Source: Deuterostichococcus epilithicus
Taxonomy: Eukaryota; Chlorophyta; Trebouxiophyceae; Prasiolales; Stichococcaceae
Assembly: GCA_033439295.1 (NCBI GenBank)
Contig: JAVTLE010000015.1
Location: 248,001 to 312,000 of the forward strand
Reading direction: 5' to 3'
DNA: 64,000 nucleotides
A program made the translations under genes and the position numbers. The notes beneath the pieces were generated by a model, which was given only the letters and a program-made list of their open reading frames with translations, ran no database searches and was not told the DNA's origin. Of the stretch, positions 1-11,512 are shown in pieces. Each line of letters opens with the position of its first letter. The first letter of the stretch is position 1.

Positions 1-16
1 TTTACTTATCCACTAG

Positions 17-2354
17 GGCTTTGGGCTGGCGGCCTCAGTGTACAGCACGGGGCGGTCGCTGGTGCCTGGCCCGCTCGCGGGCGTCGCCGGCTCCCTGGAG
101 TCGACGGTGACAAACATCAGCATGCCGGTCATCAATGCGGTGACGGACCAGAGTGGCCGGGTGCGGGGCTCCTGCACCCTTGAACTGCCCTGCTGTCGAG
201 CTTCCCGCAAGTGCACATGTACCGCATTGTAGCCGCTGAGGCGGATTGCTGCCATCTACTGTGCCAAGCATGATGTTATGAGGCTGCAAGGCCTGGCGTC
301 TAGCTCAGCTGAAGGTTGAAGCTTACTTCCTTGGCTTCCAAAATCTGCTGCAGGTGCTCCAGTACCCCTGTTCGCAAAGGTGGATTGCGTCGGCAACGCC
401 GCCAGCGGTCTTTGTGCAGCCAGACCTTGAAATCCTGGACTCCCGACTCTGCCGCAGGTGCTCAAGGGCCTGGACGCAAAAGTGGACAACGTCATCAACG
501 CCGCCAGCGGCCTGTACGCCAGCAATGCCAGCGCGCTCAACAGCGCGGTGGCCAGCTCCGAGAAGGGGCTGGCGGTGTGCGCCGACGCCAAGGACGCGTA
601 CCTCCACAAGATCGAGGACGCGCTCGCCCTGCTCAAGGTGGGTGTAGGGGTTACGGAGCCCAGCGACAGCCCATCCTCACTCTCCTGCCGCTGGAGTTTG
701 GGAACCGCTTGGTGGGGACACTCAGTCGGTTGCACAGGCTGCGGCGCCAGGCACAGGCATCGAGGCCCTGCACCCGGTTGTAGTTCGTGGCCTCGTTATG
801 GCTTGTGGCGCGCCCGGCCTGGCAAGTCGGGGACTGCAAGCCGTGGGGAGCCCCTAGCAGAGCTGGTCGCATGCCCCGCACCCTGCAGCAGAGGGTGTTG
901 CTGTCGGACAAGCAATCAGCGCGACAGTGTCCAGAGCCGCTGGAGAGTGTGGAAAGATGGAAGGAACCTGTGGCGACCAGGGCGCATGCCATGTATCCGT
1001 GGGCGGAAGCTGACAGACAAGGCGGCGGTCATCGGCACATAGGAGCGCGGCGCCGCTGGCGGTAAATCACACACTCGCCACCGGGGACGGCGCAGCATCC
1101 TGTACTGTCCCACTCGCATTCTCCTCCGTCGCCTGGCCCGGCAGTCGTCGTGTCAGGCTGTGGGAGCGGGGCATGGGATGGTCGCCATCGCGGGCAGCGC
1201 AGCACCCCCTTCTGTTCAACTTGCATCTTCCATTGTTGACCGACTCCCTGAACCCTAAACGTGTCTGCTGCAGGAGCGGGGCATCGGCGGGGCGGCTGCG
1301 CTCGCGGCAGACAGGGTGGTGGCCACCGTCGGCAGCGTCAAGGCCATCCCGCCGTACCTGGAGACGGAGGCGAAGGCGCTCATGCTCAAGGTGGGGGCCT
1401 CCGCACCTGTGCGTCGGCTCACCCACCCCCGGGCAGCGTTGCCGGGGGATCTGCGAGCACGTCGAACGTGGCACACGGACACGCGGCCCGACCTGCGGGC
1501 TGCGGCCGAGGGCAGCCGCACGCGGGCACCGCCGGCCGTCGCTCGACCCGTCCGAGCGCCCTGCGCTGTCTGGCTACCAGCAAACCCTAAACCCTAAACC
1601 ATAAACCCCACCATCACGTGCAGGTGGGCGACGCGTGGGCCAAGCTGGCGGCGCTGCCGCCGGTGTCACTGCTGGTGTCCACAGCGCAGCCGTCCATCGA
1701 CTTCGCCTGGACCAAGTACCTCGACGCGCATGACGCCGTTGTCACCGCGCCCTCGTACAACAAGTGCGCAGCCTGTCTGCAGCGACCCTTCTGCATGCCT
1801 CAGCAGGGTCTCCCTTCGTTCGTCTGCCCGGACCAAGCACCCTTGGAAGCGCACGACGCTGTAGTTGCCGCGTCCTCCTGTGCCAGGTGAGCGGGAATTT
1901 CTAGGGTTTTGAGGCCAGGGCCCGTCTGAGACGCCACCTCGCCCCCCTCCTGCGCTGCTTCAAATCCTTGCACCGCCGCGCTGGGCACGCCCTCTGTGCA
2001 AGGCTGCGCGCCGGCTCTGGCCTTGGCGCCCGCGGCCGACAGCCTACGGCGTCTGAGCTCCCTCGGTAGCCGGTCCTGAGCCGCCGCTCCTGAGCCGCCG
2101 ACCCCTGCAGCAAGGTTTGATCCTTCGTATGGTATCAGCAACCTGAGTACCCAGCTTGGATTGTGGCCCACAGGGCGGTGGACCTTGGCGCGGAGCAGTT
2201 GAGCCGGGTCCAGGACAGTGCGGTGTACAAGACGTACCTCAAGGGCGTCGCAGACCCGGCGCTGGACGCCATCTCGCAGTCCGGCCCCTACAACGCGCTT
2301 GTCGACCACCTGCGGCCGCAGCTTGCCGGCGGCGCCGCCGCCATGGGCCCGTGA
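17..2354 (+). CDS. MLDP: Major lipid droplet protein (MLDP-like), 5'-truncated by window edge
   Basis: Coats triacylglycerol droplets in green algae; no enzymatic role is known for the family. Visible exons are 17-139, 458-637, 1274-1390, 1624-1763 and 2174-2354. All have AG/GT borders and phases 0,0,0,2, giving 246 residues ending in a TGA at 2352-2354. From memory, Chlamydomonas MLDP shows the same order of segments: a GLDAKVDNVINAAS block, a YLHKIE block, AQPSIDFAWTKYLDAH, and a closing VYKTYLKGVADPALDAI helix. The protein is alanine-rich and amphipathic, with no membrane span. The bases before 17 look like a 3' splice site, and an in-frame stop lies at 14-16, so the start codon and roughly 30 to 40 residues lie to the left. 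Introns 2 and 3 hold telomere-like CCCTAAA repeats. Family assignment is firm, from recall of motif order rather than a search. Confidence 0.85.
1582..1609. repeat. Interstitial telomere-like CCCTAAA repeat in MLDP intron 3
   Basis: Two perfect and two imperfect copies of the plant-type telomere heptamer lie just upstream of the acceptor at 1622-1623. A single copy at 1251-1257 sits upstream of the previous acceptor. The direction is C-rich on the coding strand. Confidence 0.85.
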
Positions 2355-4232
2355 GCGGCGTGCTGTGGCGGCAGGAAACAGCGGAAGCAGCATTGATGGC
2401 CGCCGGCCGCAGCGCTGCAGACGGCTGCGCGGCTGCTCGCGCCGCAGTGGCCTTGACGAGGGAGGGCGTTGCATGCGACCGGCCCAGCACCGGCGCATGC
2501 GGCTACTTGGATGCCGCCCTGGCGGCTCGCCGCCCCAGCGGCCACCAGGGTGGCATTATGAGAGACTCACAGAATCTATCAAGCGAGCAGGGAGAGCAGG
2601 GTGAGAGAATATGCGCTCCATCGACATGGGGTGTTGCGTCACAAATAACAGCAGCAACAATCGGGCTGCTCATCTTCAGCGAGTGAAGTGTGGCGCCACG
2701 GCAGGCGGCGCCGGGGTCAGCGGCCGGCCTGTCGTCAGCAGCGCTGCTGATGGCGGGCCGTCCTCCTCTCCGCAAGCGACGCCTGCCGGGCCGCGATTTT
2801 GCTGCGGATATTGCCCAGAATTGGCGAGGGTTGGCACCGATGGGGCGGGCAGGGTGCCTGCAAGGGGGCATGCAGAGAGCTGGGCGGGGTATTTTCTGGC
2901 AGCGAGAAGAAGACACACTCGTGCCATGTCCGAGCGAGGGAGCGTGAGTGTTTAGCAGCGGCAGCCATGGCGGGAGCCAAGCCTGTGGCGCTGGGCGGCA
3001 GGGACGTGCAATGCTGTACTGCAGCAGCGGGGGCCCACCGAGCGGCACAAGCCCCATATTTTGCGGCGACCACGACTACCGAGGCAACCAAGCCAAGTTG
3101 ACGGGCACCGATTGCGACCAGACTTGCACTGCGGCAGAGCGACCGCTGATCACTATGGAGCATGATCCCCTGACCTATGAGCGATTGGGTGGCCGACCAG
3201 AATTGGCATTTTGTGCGGCCTTTCACAGCCCGCAGCGTGGCTGCAGCATTGTCCAAGCCAGCTATTTGATGATTTCAGAGCCAAGCGAGTTTTTCTTGCG
3301 CCGGCAATGTTCGTCATTCGGCAGCCTTGTGCTGCCTGCTCTTCACCCCTTATGTTGTAGGCGTTGCAACTGGAGGTCGACTCAAACCATGAGCCGCAAC
3401 CGATTGTGCTTGTTCTTGTCTGTTGAACTTTCGTCTGTAAAATAGATCATGTTCACAATACCTGCTTGCTTCGTTTCTAGCGCGCTGTTCGAGGCGCTCA
3501 CAGAAATCCAGGTGACAGCACGAGATTGTGATGCGCTGGATCTTGGAGGTGACGCACCAGGTGGCGCAGCTGCGTTCGTCACCATGATGCCATGCGACGC
3601 CTAGTTCAGCGCAGAAAACCATTCCGCAAGCTCTTGTTCCAACTACCGCCCTCCCCTGCGACATACTTCTTGCAACGCGACCGTGATGCGAACGGAAGGC
3701 CTGACGAGGATTGGAAGCCTGGGTGCGGAAGTGGGGGTTTAAGCTCCGTGCATTGCCTGGCGTTGATCGTCGAAGCCGTCGATTCTGTGTTGCAAGACCT
3801 CCTCTAAGGTTTTCATCAGGCGACAGCTTCACCAGACGGCGCATTAGCCATCGTAATTGCGGCCCAGCGCTACCCGGGCACCTGTGCAGCTTGTGCTGAA
3901 AGGTTCCCAGTAAAACGGATTTCATCAGCGCAAGTATTGAACAAATCCACCCAGTCATCCTGGCGTTTCGGCGCCGTTGTGGCAACAGCAGGAAGTAAAT
4001 TCTGGCGGCGGCGGCGGTCTCCAAATGGCGTGCTGCCTGGTCGCATGCGTTGGGTATGACCCCTGTTTGAAAGCTTGGCCATGAAATTGATATGTTAGTA
4101 TCTCCTGCTGATGAAGCCACAGGAAACTCGGCCGCACGCTGCCATTCATGAACCCGACCCCGTCTGCACCACCCGAATTCCTTTGCGCGTGCTGCGAGAC
4201 AGTCCCTCATCACTCCGTGCAGGTGCTGTCTG
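2355..4232. other. Intergenic / 3' UTR stretch without a supported gene
   Basis: This follows the MLDP stop. A TGTAA motif near 3435 could end a long MLDP 3' UTR. Open frames on both strands, including one of about 330 codons on the minus strand, have no recognisable domain and unbiased composition. I see no exon chain with consistent splice phases. Confidence 0.5.
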
Positions 4233-4705
4233 ATGGGCAAGGAAATGAAAAGAGCCGTGAAGCCAGAGGATGACTTGCCGCCTGAATTTGACCCGCGCAA
4301 TGACGTCGTGCCGCAGGTCAGTGCTGTGTGCCTGTGGTAACCCCCTTTGTGCATGTGGTGGCGGCCGTGTGTTTCTGTGCCTCATGTATCAGCTGCGTTT
4401 GCAGCCTTTGGTGGGCGCAGTGAGGCATTCTGAAAAGATGTTCATCTTGCAATCCTCTACTTGAAACCTGCCTGCAGTTGATACCTGCCGCCGAACCGCT
4501 CTCAGTTCAAACTCCCAACTTTGTACAATTCGACATGTCGCAGGACAGCAAGTGGAGGGCGAAGAGCATGCAGCGGTCGCAGGCGGCGCGGCAACGAACC
4601 AGGTCGCCGGCGGTGCAAGAAGCAATTGCGAGGCGCTCTGCACTGCAGCGCAGTGGAGGATCTGATGGGAAGAAAAATGGCAGAAAGGGCAGCGGCAGAC
4701 GGTGA
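4233..4705 (+). CDS. Small basic protein of unknown function (103 aa)
   Basis: Two exons, 4233-4316 and 4478-4705, joined in phase 0 by an intron with a GTCAGT donor and a CCTGCAG acceptor. The product begins MGKEMKRAVKPEDDLPPEFD, has a proline- and acid-containing middle (PQLIPAAEPLSVQTPNF), and ends in a long Arg/Lys/Ser/Gln tail that looks helical and nucleic-acid-binding or nuclear. No domain is recognised. The ATG at 4233 is the first in the exon. An upstream exon cannot be excluded, because a base-perfect acceptor lies a few bases before the ATG, so this could be the C-terminus of a larger protein. The convergent neighbour at 5383-6185 has a similar basic tail. Confidence 0.5.
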
Positions 4706-4982
4706 CACTGGTGGCAGCGTCGTGCTGCGTCAGCCATGGCATGCCGCATCCCTGCCATGAGGATTGCAGAAGGGGATGACTGACGGCACTAATTGTGTAT
4801 CACTGAAATTCAGTCCTGTAGTGGTATCGTTCAAGCTCAAGTCAGATTTCCTGCAGCAGCAGCAAAGAGCTTCGCTGGGCCTGGAGAGTGGTCGTACGTG
4901 GAGGTTGGCGGTGTGCATGCCTGCGGGTAACCTGTTCAGACTAAGGTCTTGCCACATATGTTGGCAACGGCATTCGTGACGA

Positions 4983-4987
4983 TTACA
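4983..4987 (-). terminator. TGTAA polyadenylation motif for the 95-aa gene
   Basis: TGTAA on the minus strand about 400 bases after the stop at 5383. UGUAA is the usual poly(A) signal of core chlorophytes. Confidence 0.4.
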
Positions 4988-5382
4988 CTGGGGGCAAACC
5001 TTCAGTTTGGTTGAGTTCTGATTACCTAAGGCTGTCGTTTGCACCGCTTCGCGGTCTGAATCATCCAGGAGCAACACAAACGGTCTAGGACACATAAATA
5101 AACAAACAAAACTGTGTGGTAGATGAACTGCATGTGAATACGTGTCCCGCTCAATCAAACATGAGGTTGCAGGAGCCAGCAGCACTGCATCCATCGTCAA
5201 CCGGCAGTGCCGCTCTCTCATGCCGGAGCAGCCCCTGGCAGCTCCGCAATGGTGGGCGCCTCGGTGGCGCAGTGCCGTCAGCGTCACGCGCCGCCGTGTG
5301 CATCTCTCTGCCATGAGCGGGGCCGCAAGGCCAAGAGGAAACCCTCCAGATGACACCCGAGCCCCTGATTGCAAACCCCACT

Positions 5383-6185
5383 TCACTTGCGCCCCTTCTT
5401 GGCGGCATCTGCCTGCGCCTTGGCCCGCCGCTCCATGGCCTGCCGCACCGCGTCCGATTTGACGTTCTTCATGCTGCGCGAGGCGGCCAGCTCCGCCCGC
5501 TTCGACGTGTAGCTCTGATGCTCCTCCTGTGGCGGTAGACTCGGTTGTTGCACAATCCAGTTTGATGGTGATTCTGCAGGCCGCACTTGCGGCACTCATT
5601 TGGGCATCAGAGGGTGACACCAACGTCTCGAAGGCGCAGTGCTGCAATGTGGTCCAATTATAGTGCAGCCTCTGTTCAGGTCTTGAACCTGGGTGTGACT
5701 CGTACTCAAGCGCAGCGCCCAGCTAGCCTTTTTCGCCAGCGCAGCTCGATGCACAAGGACAACATCTGCACATGCAGCATGCGACGCAACATGTGCCACT
5801 TGTAAGAACAGGTACCTTGTTGTATTTGACGTCCGGCTCCTCATCCAGGTACACATTCTGTTGCTCGTTCGAGCCAAAGGTGTCGTTGATCTCCTTTTTG
5901 AAGCTGTTCATCTGCGGCACTGGCGGATGAGAACATGGGGAACACGGCAAGAGGAACGCACATACTCGAGTTCCAGGCCTCCCTGAATGCCGGTTTCGTT
6001 GCCTGGCAGCCCCCCCTTCTCGTTCTCTCTCTCTTCGAGGCTGCTGCCAGCGCGCTCATGGGTTATGTGCACTCTGGTGCCGACGTTGGCATGGCAAACA
6101 GCAATACGAGGGCGCCGCGGCGCAAGGGCGGCCTCACCTGCCGGTTGAAGCCCCACTGGCCCAGCGCACCAGCCAAGAACGACAT
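5383..6185 (-). CDS. Small conserved-looking basic protein (95 aa), unknown function
   Basis: Three exons read leftwards: 6138-6185, 5816-5911 and 5383-5526, all phase 0 with clean GT/AG borders. The start MSFLAGALGQWGFNRQ is short and hydrophobic. The middle is acidic (QNVYLDEEPDVKYNK). The tail is helical and basic (MKNVKSDAVRQAMERRAKAQ then AKKGRK). The exon lengths are exact codon multiples, and the protein has host-like composition, which argues that it is real. I do not recognise the family. Size and layout would fit an organelle assembly factor or a small complex subunit, but that is only a guess. Start choice: the ATG at 6185 opens the first exon. Confidence 0.6.
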
Positions 6186-7109
6186 GGCCCCTCGGTGCCG
6201 CTGACGTTAAGGCCTGTGACTCTGCGGCCGGTTTCTATGGCAGCTGGCAGCGGCTGAAGTTAGGACGCCTGCTGGTGACCACCGCACTGGCACCGTGCTC
6301 GGCTGTAAGTACAAACTCGCCGCTGCAAAGCGAGCGCAGTGCTGGCAGCTGCGTCGTGCTCGTGCACCGCCGATATGCTTTCTGCGCATGAAGGCTACCA
6401 CCGCATTGAAAAGATGTGACATGTTGCTGTGGCGACACTTTAGCTTGCAGTGTCGAGGGGCCCAGCAATGCGTCACGCATGTTGCATGGCAGACTGCACT
6501 CAAAGTGTTCCCTGAGCACGACCCAAGCGTGCTCCGACAAGCTGCAAAATTTGCGCTGGAAATCTCACCGTAATGCGTTGCATACCGTGCAGGCAGGTGC
6601 TCTGTGACATTTTAATCATCAAGGGACTGCAAATACATGCTCCCGCATCCAGAGAGTGTGGTCGTACCGGCTACGACGCGCCGGGTAATTTGCGTTGTCG
6701 AGGTGCTTTCGCCTCAGCAACTCGTCCGCAGCAGCGAACGCAGATAACACAGTTTTTGGAGGGTGATGAGCGACTGATGTCGGCTGCAAACGTAAAAGTG
6801 CAGCACATAGAGCTGACGGAAGCGTTCAGTTCTTCAGTACTGCTGACTGAGCACGGAGTCTTCAAATGTCTCCGGTTGCTTTTGCTGGATCAACACAGCC
6901 TCGAGGCGCTGTCGCAGCACAGACTCTGCTCCTCGTTCCCATTCGAGTCGACAGCACTTTGCCATCGCACGTGAGCGTTACTCGGTGAGTCTTCACCAGC
7001 TCAGATCCCCTGGTGAGTGCCAGCGTGCAAGCTCGCAACGGGTGGCGCAGCTTGCTGATCGCTGATACACAGAAAAGGCGTGACGTATTGAGCAGAATCT
7101 GCGGACACG
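6186..7109. promoter_or_regulatory. Divergent intergenic region between the 95-aa gene and the Rossmann gene
   Basis: About 920 bases separate two divergent starts and should hold both promoters. I see no coding signal and no clear TATA element. Confidence 0.4.
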
Positions 7110-9353
7110 ATGCACTCGACATGCATGCCCGGCAGCATTAGCTGCGCATCGGTGCTACAGACTTTGCAACGGCACGGCACTCTCACTCCAGCACCCTGTC
7201 AACGCCGATGCAGCAAATCTCGCCGCAGTCTGACAGTAGTCGCAGGCTTTGGCGAGAGGCTGCTGGACTACATCGAAGGTGCGCAGCCGTTGACATTTCT
7301 CTTCATGTCAGCTGCGCTGTTGACCAGGGGAACGCCCAGCCTGCAGGCGGCAGCAGTGCGTTGTACGCCGACGCTGCGTGCACATAAGTCACGAGACCAG
7401 CCACTGTACTTCAACGTCGTTCCAGATCACGCAACACATCAGGAATGCATGATCGGCCTGTAGGACGGGTAACTGGTGCATCATGTGGCTTCCCTGTGCC
7501 ACGACATCTCACTTATTCCACGTAAACTCGAGGACAGCCGTCGGATCGCCACCCTGCTCAGCCGCTGGGTCGCGCTCCCCAGCACCCCGACCACCTAAGT
7601 CACCCCCGCAGGCGGCCCGAAGCTGCGCAAGTGGTACGGGCAGGGGGAGCGCCCCACAGACGGCGGCGGCCTGCGGCGCGGCGCCGAGTCGCCCGTTGCG
7701 GAGGAGCTGGCAGATGACGATGTGCCGCGGGACTCTGTGCTGGTCACCGATGCCGACAGTCCACTGGGCGACTTCATCGTGCTGCAGCTCATCCTGGCGA
7801 GGTGCGGCTGACGCCGTGCGGCGGGCAGTTGCTCTGCGGGGCGATGTTTGCTGATGTATATGCCGTCACCTGGGCGGGTGGCGGTGCTGCCGCAGCTGCC
7901 GTGCTGGTAGCCACGGCAGCCGGGCAGTACAGCTGATCAGGCAACAGTCGTGGTGGGCGCGGTTTCGGGCGGCAAGATGGCACGCTGCGCATGGACATTG
8001 CGGTGCAGCCTCCTGACCGGCACACGGCGACTCCCTGCAGGGCGAAGATCCGGGTGCTGGTGAAGAATGCGCAGGCCACCAGCACGTCTTTCGGCGCGTA
8101 CGTCGTGCCAGTCGCGGGCGACGTCGGCAACAAGGTCAGCCTGCCCGCTTTCGTCTGCTCCCTCTGTCCAGTCCCACATGCCATGAACGCAGGTGATGGA
8201 CACCAGCGTGACCACCTGTCGCACTGCCCTTTGCTCACCTACCCAGCTCTGATCTATCCAGCAGTCACTGCGGCGGCCCCTGCAGAACGTGGGTGAAGTG
8301 TCTGCTGCGCGCCGCAGGCAGCGGTGGCAAAGGCCCTGCGTGGGGCGCGGGCGGTCATAGTGGCGGGGGCACTGGGGCCCCATCTCCCGCGGCTCGCGTC
8401 GGCGGCGCGGGTGGAGCACCTCGTGCTGCCATCGCTCGCAGGTGCGGAAACATGAGGTAGAATGACTTCTTTCAATGGTGGCGCTGGGTTGCCGAGGGTA
8501 GGGGTTAGGGCTGCGTGCGGTGGGTCGCACCTCGCGCATGCAGGCCCGGCGTCATCTGTCAGCAGCAGCATGCGGCATGCCGCAGCAGAACAGCGCTTTG
8601 CTGTTGGGGGAAAGCTCCGTGGGGGCATGTCGCGCCGGCCGCCGCGAGTGGACTGCTGCTCCCGCATCACGGCGGCGCCGCTCCCAGACGCACTGGCGTG
8701 CACGAATCAATGGCATTGTCCCGCCGCAGGGGCTCAGCAGGGTGCCTTCGGCTTCCTGGGGACGGACGCTGCGCTGCGGGATGCCGGGCGGGAGGCCGCG
8801 GTGGCGGGGTGTGGCATACCGCACACAGTGGTGCGTACTGGACGGGTGCGGGACGCCCCCGGCGGCGGGTCTCAGCTGCGCTTTGGCGCACCCGATGGCA
8901 GCGGCGGCGATGGCAGCGGCGGCGACATCAGGTGGGCAGCAGCTTGCGCTCAGCGGCCCCGCAGGCATGCACGACATTAGATATGCAGGCGGCCTCTGCC
9001 CTGCATGTCGGCGGCCCTCCTCGTCGTGATGGACAGCAGGCACGACTTACAGGCCCCATGCTCGACCCTAGCCAGCCTGAGTGAGGCTGGAAAGGTGCAA
9101 CCTTCAATGGCATCGCTGGCGGCATCATCTTCATGTGCACGATGCCGCCAGCTTGATGCACGAACCGGACTCGGATCTGTCACGCTTGCTTTGTGGTTGC
9201 CAATAGTTTGAGTAATGGCTGGCTCTCCGCAGCCGGGAGGACCTTGCGAGGGTGCTGGCAGGCGCCCTAGAGTGCCCGCCTACTGAAAGCCTGACCTTCA
9301 CGGTGCGCCACAATTGTGACCTGATGCTTCGTTTCTCATTGCACTTCGTGTGA
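7110..9353 (+). CDS. Plastid-targeted NAD(P)-binding Rossmann protein (atypical SDR / NmrA-like), 299 aa
   Basis: Six exons: 7110-7278, 7612-7801, 8041-8134, 8318-8441, 8730-8931 and 9233-9353. The phases agree and the length is 300 codons with the stop. Residues 1 to about 48 are rich in Ser, Arg, Thr and Cys and end SLTVVAG, a typical plastid transit peptide. A GGPKLRKWYGQG segment follows, which I recall from the plant At1g72640/At4g31530 group. The Rossmann part runs from VLVTDADSPLGDF through IRVLVKN and VPVAGDVGN to KALRGARAVIVAGALG. The usual TGATGxxG dinucleotide loop is replaced by TDADSPLGD, so cofactor binding may be altered or lost. The C-terminal half has HTVVRTGRVRDAPGG and a SREDLARVLAGAL helix, as in atypical SDRs. 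Substrate unknown. The exact C-terminus depends on no further intron after 9320. Confidence 0.75.
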
Positions 9354-10331
9354 TTTCAGAACCCAACGATCGGGAGCGTTTGCAATGCTTGTGACTTGCA
9401 GATGCCATATCGAGCGCTGTCAGCACGTTGATCTGTATTTGCTCTGTGCAACGCCATGACGCATGGCACGCCCCATGGGCAGTGAGCCAGCGGCTTGGAG
9501 CAGCTGGCCTGGGTCGGGGACGTTCTTAGCTGCGAGATTTGGCTGACGGCGATGTGCGGTCTGCCTCAGGTCGCCAGCGATGGGCCGGGCAGCCCTCCTG
9601 AGGACTGGCAGCAGACGCTCAGAGCTCTGCAATAAGCATGACGTACCGTGCAGACTGTGGACGCAACAGTCGATATTGCAATTGTGCAGCATGACTCCAG
9701 ACTGAGCCTGATCACCAGATCTCCAGCGACGGGCGGGCACAGCATAGGTGGCCATTGGCCCTGTAGACTTGTCAGCATCTGCCAGCAAGGCACTGCGGCG
9801 CCGTCATCAGCAGTTGCCGCTGCGCACAAGCACTGACAATTCGTTTTGGGACACTCAATCGGACTGAACGCATGCAGGAACCTGACGAACCCCGCCGTTG
9901 CTGCACAGCGTCATTGCCAACCAGACACACTTGTGTGCGGGTAGAGTACGCGACAAGCTTCATGTGGCAGGTCATCATGGGGCAGAGCGAGGGCATGTTT
10001 ATGAGTTCCGACACCAGAGGAGTTGACTTCATTACAGGTACTCGTACCCGTTGCACCAGTCCAGGCGCTTGCTCTCACAAGCGATTACATCACGCCGCAA
10101 CTGCAATTTGACTTGCCAAGTAACGTTGACTCAAGATTCCGCCTCTCAATCACTAGCACACGCTGGCAGATTTGGGCACCTCTGCGCATCAGAAAATCGT
10201 CAATGGTAGCCTAGGAGCCATTCTGTGTGCTGAAATCTAAGTGAAGTGCCATCACAGCCGCGCTGTAGGGTTAAAAAGCGGATTTTGGCGCAGGAATGTG
10301 ACGCAGTGCCAAGTAGCTCATCAGCTGCAGC
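9354..10331. other. Intergenic stretch
   Basis: Between two plus-strand genes. It should contain the Rossmann gene 3' UTR and the promoter of the zinc-finger gene. No coding or RNA signal was recognised. Confidence 0.4.
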
Positions 10332-10991
10332 ATGAACAGGGCTATCCTCGGCAGCCTGGGCACTGCAGGAGGCACCATCCTGGCTCTAGGTGGCGGTACC
10401 CTGCTGCTGAGCAACACCTGCATCGTGATCGGCCGCGCCATCAGCAAACGGCAGCGGGTGCGATGTTGCTGAATGCGGTCAAGTTTGTTGCACCGTTCTC
10501 CCGAGTGAAGATAATCAGAATTTGCGCCTACGCCAGAGCGCCTTGGGCTATTGCTCGATGCGTCTGCTAGGTGGCAGCGGTTGCTGATATGCGAGTGAAA
10601 CATGGTGTTGCGGCTCGCAGTTGAAGCATGCGGTGGACTGCGCCTTGTGCGACGGCAAGGGCATTATACGCTGCAGCGTCTGCAGAGGTGCGCCTTGCGT
10701 CTTCGATTGCAACACCTTACATCCTTACACATCTGCACTGAGGTGCATGACTGCACCTCCGGCAGCGCAAATACTCCCTGGCAAGTCCGGTTCATCAGCA
10801 TGCAGGCAGCCAGGTTCGCCTCCACAAGTTCCCCAAATGCATTCGATTGTCTGTGCGAAGGAGACAGGATCGTGCGGTGGTCGCCCTTCAAGGAGCGCAC
10901 CGAGATCGAACGGCCATGCCTCTGCCCGACCTGCCGCGGCACAGCAGAGAGCAAGTGTTTGAATTGCCTCGGCGAAGGAATCGTCTACTGA
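10332..10991 (+). CDS. Membrane-anchored DnaJ-type cysteine-rich zinc-finger protein
   Basis: Three exons: 10332-10457, 10621-10687 and 10861-10991, phases 0 and 1. The N-terminus has one hydrophobic segment (residues about 9-35, glycine-rich, ending near VIGRAISKRQR). The rest is a four-motif cysteine cluster: CALCDGKG, CSVCRGDR, CPTCRGTA and CLNCLGEG. This is the DnaJ central zinc-finger pattern without a J domain. Plant proteins of this layout (LQY1, BSD2 and relatives) act in plastid protein folding or photosystem assembly, so a thylakoid or envelope chaperone-like role is likely by family. The exon-3 acceptor at 10860 is the AG that keeps the CRG-DRIVRW frame; an AG four bases later would also keep it. 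Length is about 107 residues. Confidence 0.8.
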
Positions 10992-11512
10992 ATGACGCAG
11001 AGCCGCAAACAGTCAAGCCTATGATGCATGCTGAATCGCGGCATGCAGCATGTCATTTGCAGCAAAGCGTTCACAAAAATAGACAGGCGGGCGCGCAGCA
11101 AAGACATCAGTAATTCACAGCAACCCTTACAGCGATATCCATGACTTTGAGCCAGATCATATTGGTAGGTAGGTGCAGCGTCAATGCAGGACGTATCGAA
11201 GAAATGGCTTGCGCAATCTGCCGGAGCACCGGTACACCTTTACAGCATACGGTATGAAAAGTTGTCACAATTCCGTTCACAGTGAACCTCAATGATCGTT
11301 GCAAGCCCTCTGGAGACCTGAATCCAGGAGGGGCTCTATTGTTCAGGGGACTGCTCTGCAGAGGTGTCGCAGGGCAGTCTCTGTCAGGGCCGCCAGGATC
11401 ATGCTTCGCATGGCCTTTGGTCAGCTGCACTTCGGCTCAGCTGCAGCGGCGCTTCACGACTGGTTTACACTTATGTGCATCGGCCAGTGGCCTGGCAGAC
11501 CGGCTGTGCTCT
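10992..11512. other. Convergent intergenic region
   Basis: 3' ends of the zinc-finger gene (+) and the carrier gene (-). It holds the TGTAA motif listed at 11465-11469 (minus). Confidence 0.4.
11465..11469 (-). terminator. TGTAA polyadenylation motif for the carrier gene
   Basis: TGTAA on the minus strand, 44 bases after the stop codon at 11513-11515. Confidence 0.45.

Noticed and set aside
3350-4354. Minus-strand open frame of about 334 codons
   Set aside because: No domain, no host-like amino-acid bias, and it overlaps the first exon of a better-supported plus-strand gene.
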